Below, piece after piece: positions 6,295 to 8,144 of a stretch of DNA of 8,144 bases. Position 1 is the stretch's first letter. Each line of letters opens with the position of its first letter. Where the stretch lies: assembly GCA_029260335.1 (NCBI GenBank), contig JAJDDL010000438.1:1-8144 (forward strand), read 5' to 3'. The translations under genes were made by a program, and so were the position numbers. This stretch comes from Phycisphaerales bacterium. Lineage in GTDB: Bacteria; Planctomycetota; Phycisphaerae; Phycisphaerales; UBA1924. The notes beneath the pieces were generated by a model that was not told the origin of the DNA, ran no database searches, and saw only the letters and a list, made by a program, of their open reading frames with translations.

Positions 6295-7257
6295 ATGAGC
6301 CAAAGCACCACCAAGCCAGGCGATATGACGATTACCGCACCGGTCCAAGTCCACCAAGAGGACAAGCCGTTGATCTATGTCAACGGCCGGATTGTGCCCA
6401 GAAGCCAGGCGACGGTGAGTGTGTACGACCATGGGCTTCTCTATGGCGATGGCGTGTTCGAGGGCATCCGGGTCTACAACGGCCGGATCTTCAAGGCCCA
6501 GCAGCACTTGGATCGGATCTGGGCGTCCGCCGAGGCGATCGGGCTCAAGATCCACATTTCCCCCAAGGAGATGCTCGACCTGCAACGCAAGTGCATCGAA
6601 GCCAACGAGATCGTCAACGGTTACATCCGGATGATCGTGACCCGCGGCGAGGGGACTTTGGGATTGAATCCCAACCTGTGCCCGGTGCCGGGGATCATCT
6701 GTATCGCCGACCAGATCCGCTTGTACCCCCAAGAGCTGTACGAGAACGGGATGAAGGTCGTGGTCGCCGAGCGGCCGCGGATCCCGGTCGAGTGCCTGGA
6801 CCCAAGAATCAAGAGCCTGAACTACCTGAACAACATCCTGGCCAAGACCGAGGCGTTGGACAAGGGGTTGTTCGAGGTGATCATGCTCAACACCGAGGGG
6901 TATGTGTGCGAGGGTTCGGGCGACAACATCTTCCTGGTGAAGGATGGCGTAGTGATCACGCCGCCGACGGACGCGAGCATTCTTGAGGGGATCACGCGTC
7001 GGTTCGTGATGGAACTGTGCGCGAAGATGGGCATCACCGTTCGCGAGGAGCTGTTCCGGATCGAGACATTGCTCGATGCTGACGAGGTGTTCTTGACCGG
7101 GTCGGCCGCGGAGATCATCGCGGCGACCGAGGTCGAGGAGCGCGCGAGCAAGGGCGGGGCGACGACGCGCATCAGTGAGGGCGAGGGGCCGGTGACGAAC
7201 AAGTTGCGGCAGGCGTTTACGGATGTTGTGACGAGTGCGGATGTGCCGGAGGATTGA
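6295..7257 (+). CDS. ilvE: Branched-chain amino acid aminotransferase (class IV PLP enzyme)
   Basis: This 320-residue fold-type IV PLP enzyme most likely transfers amino groups between glutamate and the 2-oxo acids of leucine, isoleucine and valine, the last step of their synthesis. Motifs along the chain are the start of the domain LIYVNGRIVP (26-35), YDHGLLYGDGVFEGIRVYNG (44-63), and IRMIVTRGEGTLG (111-123). PRIKSLNYLNN (170-180) places the PLP lysine at Lys173. Further on come YVCEGSGDNIF (203-213) with the cofactor-binding Glu206, ILEGITR (229-235) and FLTGSAAEI (266-274). Length and motifs fit IlvE. A D-amino-acid transaminase or aminodeoxychorismate lyase is the main alternative, but the YDHGLLYGDGVFEGIR form favours IlvE. 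The first 24 or so residues are an extension beyond the conserved core. The gene follows pheT after 172 bp and precedes a small unknown gene by 24 bp. I see no leader-peptide attenuator. Confidence 0.93.
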   Translation: MSQSTTKPGDMTITAPVQVHQEDKPLIYVNGRIVPRSQATVSVYDHGLLYGDGVFEGIRVYNGRIFKAQQHLDRIWASAEAIGLKIHISPKEMLDLQRKCIEANEIVNGYIRMIVTRGEGTLGLNPNLCPVPGIICIADQIRLYPQELYENGMKVVVAERPRIPVECLDPRIKSLNYLNNILAKTEALDKGLFEVIMLNTEGYVCEGSGDNIFLVKDGVVITPPTDASILEGITRRFVMELCAKMGITVREELFRIETLLDADEVFLTGSAAEIIAATEVEERASKGGATTRISEGEGPVTNKLRQAFTDVVTSADVPED

Positions 7258-7281
7258 CCGCAAGCTCTATGCAGAAAAGAC

Positions 7282-7692
7282 ATGGCGACTTGGCAGTACG
7301 ACGTGTTTCTCAAGCCGCGCAAGAGCAATGACGAAATAGCGGTTGACGAGATCTCTCGCGCAATGGGTCGTGTTACCGTCGCGGTGCAATCGGAATACGG
7401 AAAGGCGGCTCGGTGGCAACGTGACAGCCACGAGTTCTCCGTGTATTCACATGGCAATGTGGTGCGCGAGCTGGATATCCGATTCGATTTGCGGTGCGAG
7501 CAGGACTCGCTGTTGACTGCGGCTCAAATCACGGTTGACCTAGCTCAGGAGTTTGAGTTGGTCATGACTGATAGAGAGGAATCACCGCAGCCAGTAGAGG
7601 TAGAGCGGCTGATAGGCATCATCAACCACTCGGACGCAGCGAGATTCGTTAAGGACCCGCGCGGCTTACTTGAAGGGCTGCAAGGCCAGTGA
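7282..7692 (+). CDS. Hypothetical protein, 136 residues, atypical codon use
   Basis: I do not recognise this protein. It starts 24 bp after the ilvE stop, with only a weak AGAAAAG-like ribosome site, so it may be read from the ilvE transcript. The product has no signal peptide or membrane segment, is rich in charged residues, and opens with a likely beta strand, ATWQYDVFLKPR (2-13). The middle alternates strand-like segments (FSVYSH about 52-57, RELDIRFDLRCE about 62-73), followed by a helix-like stretch (SLLTAAQITVDLAQEF, 76-91) and a C-terminal helix-like region (about 105-133). It uses ATA, CTA, TTA, GTA and AGA codons that are scarce in pheT and ilvE, and is visibly less GC-rich. That suggests more recent acquisition or weak expression. 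The clean start, sensible length and soluble composition favour a real gene. The small size and strand-rich start would suit an immunity-like or regulatory protein, but this is a guess. Confidence 0.65.
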   Translation: MATWQYDVFLKPRKSNDEIAVDEISRAMGRVTVAVQSEYGKAARWQRDSHEFSVYSHGNVVRELDIRFDLRCEQDSLLTAAQITVDLAQEFELVMTDREESPQPVEVERLIGIINHSDAARFVKDPRGLLEGLQGQ

Positions 7693-7738
7693 CTCGTCCC
7701 GTTCGTGGGCGGATCGGATGCAGCTGGCCCGGCTTCAT

Positions 7739-7838
7739 CAAATGAGGCCCTGGCGCAAGCCTGGGCTTTGGGGTCATTCGAGTGCAACGGGCTATTGGAA
7801 AGCGACGGGAGCCCAGGCTTGCGCCAGGGCCTCATTTG
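7739..7838. repeat. Perfect 29-bp inverted repeat of two hairpin arms (REP/BIME-like)
   Basis: Positions 7739-7767 and 7810-7838 are exact reverse complements, separated by 42 bp. Each arm is also a near-palindrome. The left arm carries GCCCTGGC (7747-7754), a GCAA loop (7755-7758) and GCCTGGGC (7759-7766), with one T-T mismatch in the stem. The right arm is its mirror (7811-7830). Each hairpin is flanked on its outer side by TGAG (7743-7746) or its complement. Two small palindromes in opposite orientation in an intergenic gap are typical of REP pairs (BIMEs). The element lies between the converging ends of the unknown gene (7692) and trpS (7850-7848), so it could also act as a two-way terminator. 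No U-rich tail is seen on either side. Confidence 0.85.
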
Positions 7839-7847
7839 GGCTGAGTC

Positions 7848-8144
7848 CTACGTGAGATTGAGATCTCGCGATGCGAAGTTGAAGCCCATGCGCTCCTTGG
7901 CGAGTGCGAGGGTCTCTTCCGCAACCGCGTTCGCTCGGCGTGCGCCGTCTTTGATAATCTCCAGCACTTTCGCATCGCCCTCGGGGCCTTCGAGTTCCGC
8001 CCGCCGGGCGCGGATCGGATCGAGCAACTCGTTGATTGCTTCGATCACGTGCGCCTTGACATGACCATCGCCCAAGCCGTCGCCCTTGCGATACCGCTCG
8101 CGCAGTTCCTCGACGAACGCCTTGTCTTTGATGAACGCATCGCA
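7848..8144 (-). CDS. trpS: Tryptophan--tRNA ligase, C-terminal part (runs off the right edge)
   Basis: This is the last 98 residues of a protein cut by the window's right edge. The visible part has the helical C-terminal signature of bacterial TrpS: an ELRERYRKGDGLGDGHVKAH segment (about residues 13-32 of the visible part), then EAINELLDPIRARRAEL, a short linker, and IIKDGARRANAVAEETLALA leading to ERMGF. E. coli TrpS has the same order (a Gly-His-Leu-Lys helix start, a Gln-Glu-Arg-Tyr helix, DGAEKA and a terminal IGF). A ten-residue tail follows Met-Gly-Phe. The Rossmann catalytic domain with the HIGH and KMSKS motifs is outside the window, so activity cannot be judged. The enzyme charges tRNA-Trp in the cytoplasm. 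The stop codon at 7850-7848 lies nine bases from the large inverted repeat, which probably shapes the 3' end of this transcript. A tyrosyl-tRNA synthetase is less likely. Confidence 0.85.
   Translation of the reverse strand, partial: CDAFIKDKAFVEELRERYRKGDGLGDGHVKAHVIEAINELLDPIRARRAELEGPEGDAKVLEIIKDGARRANAVAEETLALAKERMGFNFASRDLNLT

Noticed and set aside
6181..7263. A 360-codon minus-strand open frame over ilvE
   Set aside because: It is the antisense shadow of ilvE, which has the full aminotransferase motif set; the antisense product resembles nothing.
7739..7838. CRISPR-like or insertion-sequence reading of the inverted repeat
   Set aside because: There are only two copies in opposite orientation, with a 42-bp spacer that encodes nothing, so neither a CRISPR array nor a complete insertion sequence fits.
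7705..8064. A 119-codon plus-strand open frame across the inverted repeat and trpS
   Set aside because: It runs through both repeat arms and lies antisense to the conserved TrpS C-terminus.

Overview
The window looks like chromosomal DNA of a high-GC planctomycete, most likely a member of the Phycisphaerae. The best clue is the large secreted protein at 1773-3863. It ends in a short double calcium-loop, dockerin-like module with the Cys-Pro-Ala-Asp-Leu-Asp-Gly-Asp opening that I associate with Phycisphaerae exported proteins. This placement is inference from protein style, not from a marker gene. Several genes lack a Shine-Dalgarno sequence, and codons ending in A or T are rare in most of the genes.

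Layout, left to right. (1) Positions 1-1073, minus strand: the N-terminal 357 codons of an HscA-type Hsp70 chaperone for iron-sulfur cluster assembly, cut by the window edge. (2) 1141-1674, minus strand: a small lipoprotein of unknown function, 67 bp upstream of hscA and probably co-transcribed with it. (3) 1711-1739: an intrinsic terminator with a UUCG loop that ends the next gene. (4) 1773-3863, minus strand: a secreted, multidomain zinc metalloprotease of the reprolysin (M12B) type, with propeptide, catalytic domain, Ig/cadherin-like domain, PA14 domain and dockerin-like tail. (5) 3864-4016: a divergent intergenic region with three short inverted repeats. (6) 4017-6122, plus strand: pheT, the beta subunit of phenylalanyl-tRNA synthetase, in a short form with no EMAP/Myf tRNA-binding domain. 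(7) 6123-6294: an intergenic region with an AT-rich patch and paired CTTTGATA repeats. (8) 6295-7257, plus strand: ilvE, a branched-chain aminotransferase. (9) 7282-7692, plus strand: an unrecognised 136-residue protein with codon use unlike its neighbours. (10) 7739-7838: a perfect 29-bp inverted repeat whose arms are themselves short hairpins, resembling a REP/BIME element. (11) 7848-8144, minus strand: the C-terminal 98 residues of a tryptophanyl-tRNA synthetase, cut by the window edge.

Most of the window is housekeeping: two aminoacyl-tRNA synthetases, one amino-acid transaminase and an Fe-S chaperone. The accessory parts are the exported protease, the lipoprotein and the small unknown protein. 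I found no phage, CRISPR, toxin-antitoxin or defence locus. The features most worth a second look are the paired hairpin repeat at 7739-7838, the domain-reduced PheT without an adjacent pheS, and the protease with its variant zinc motif and sorting-type tail. No gene-free stretch exceeds about 172 bp.
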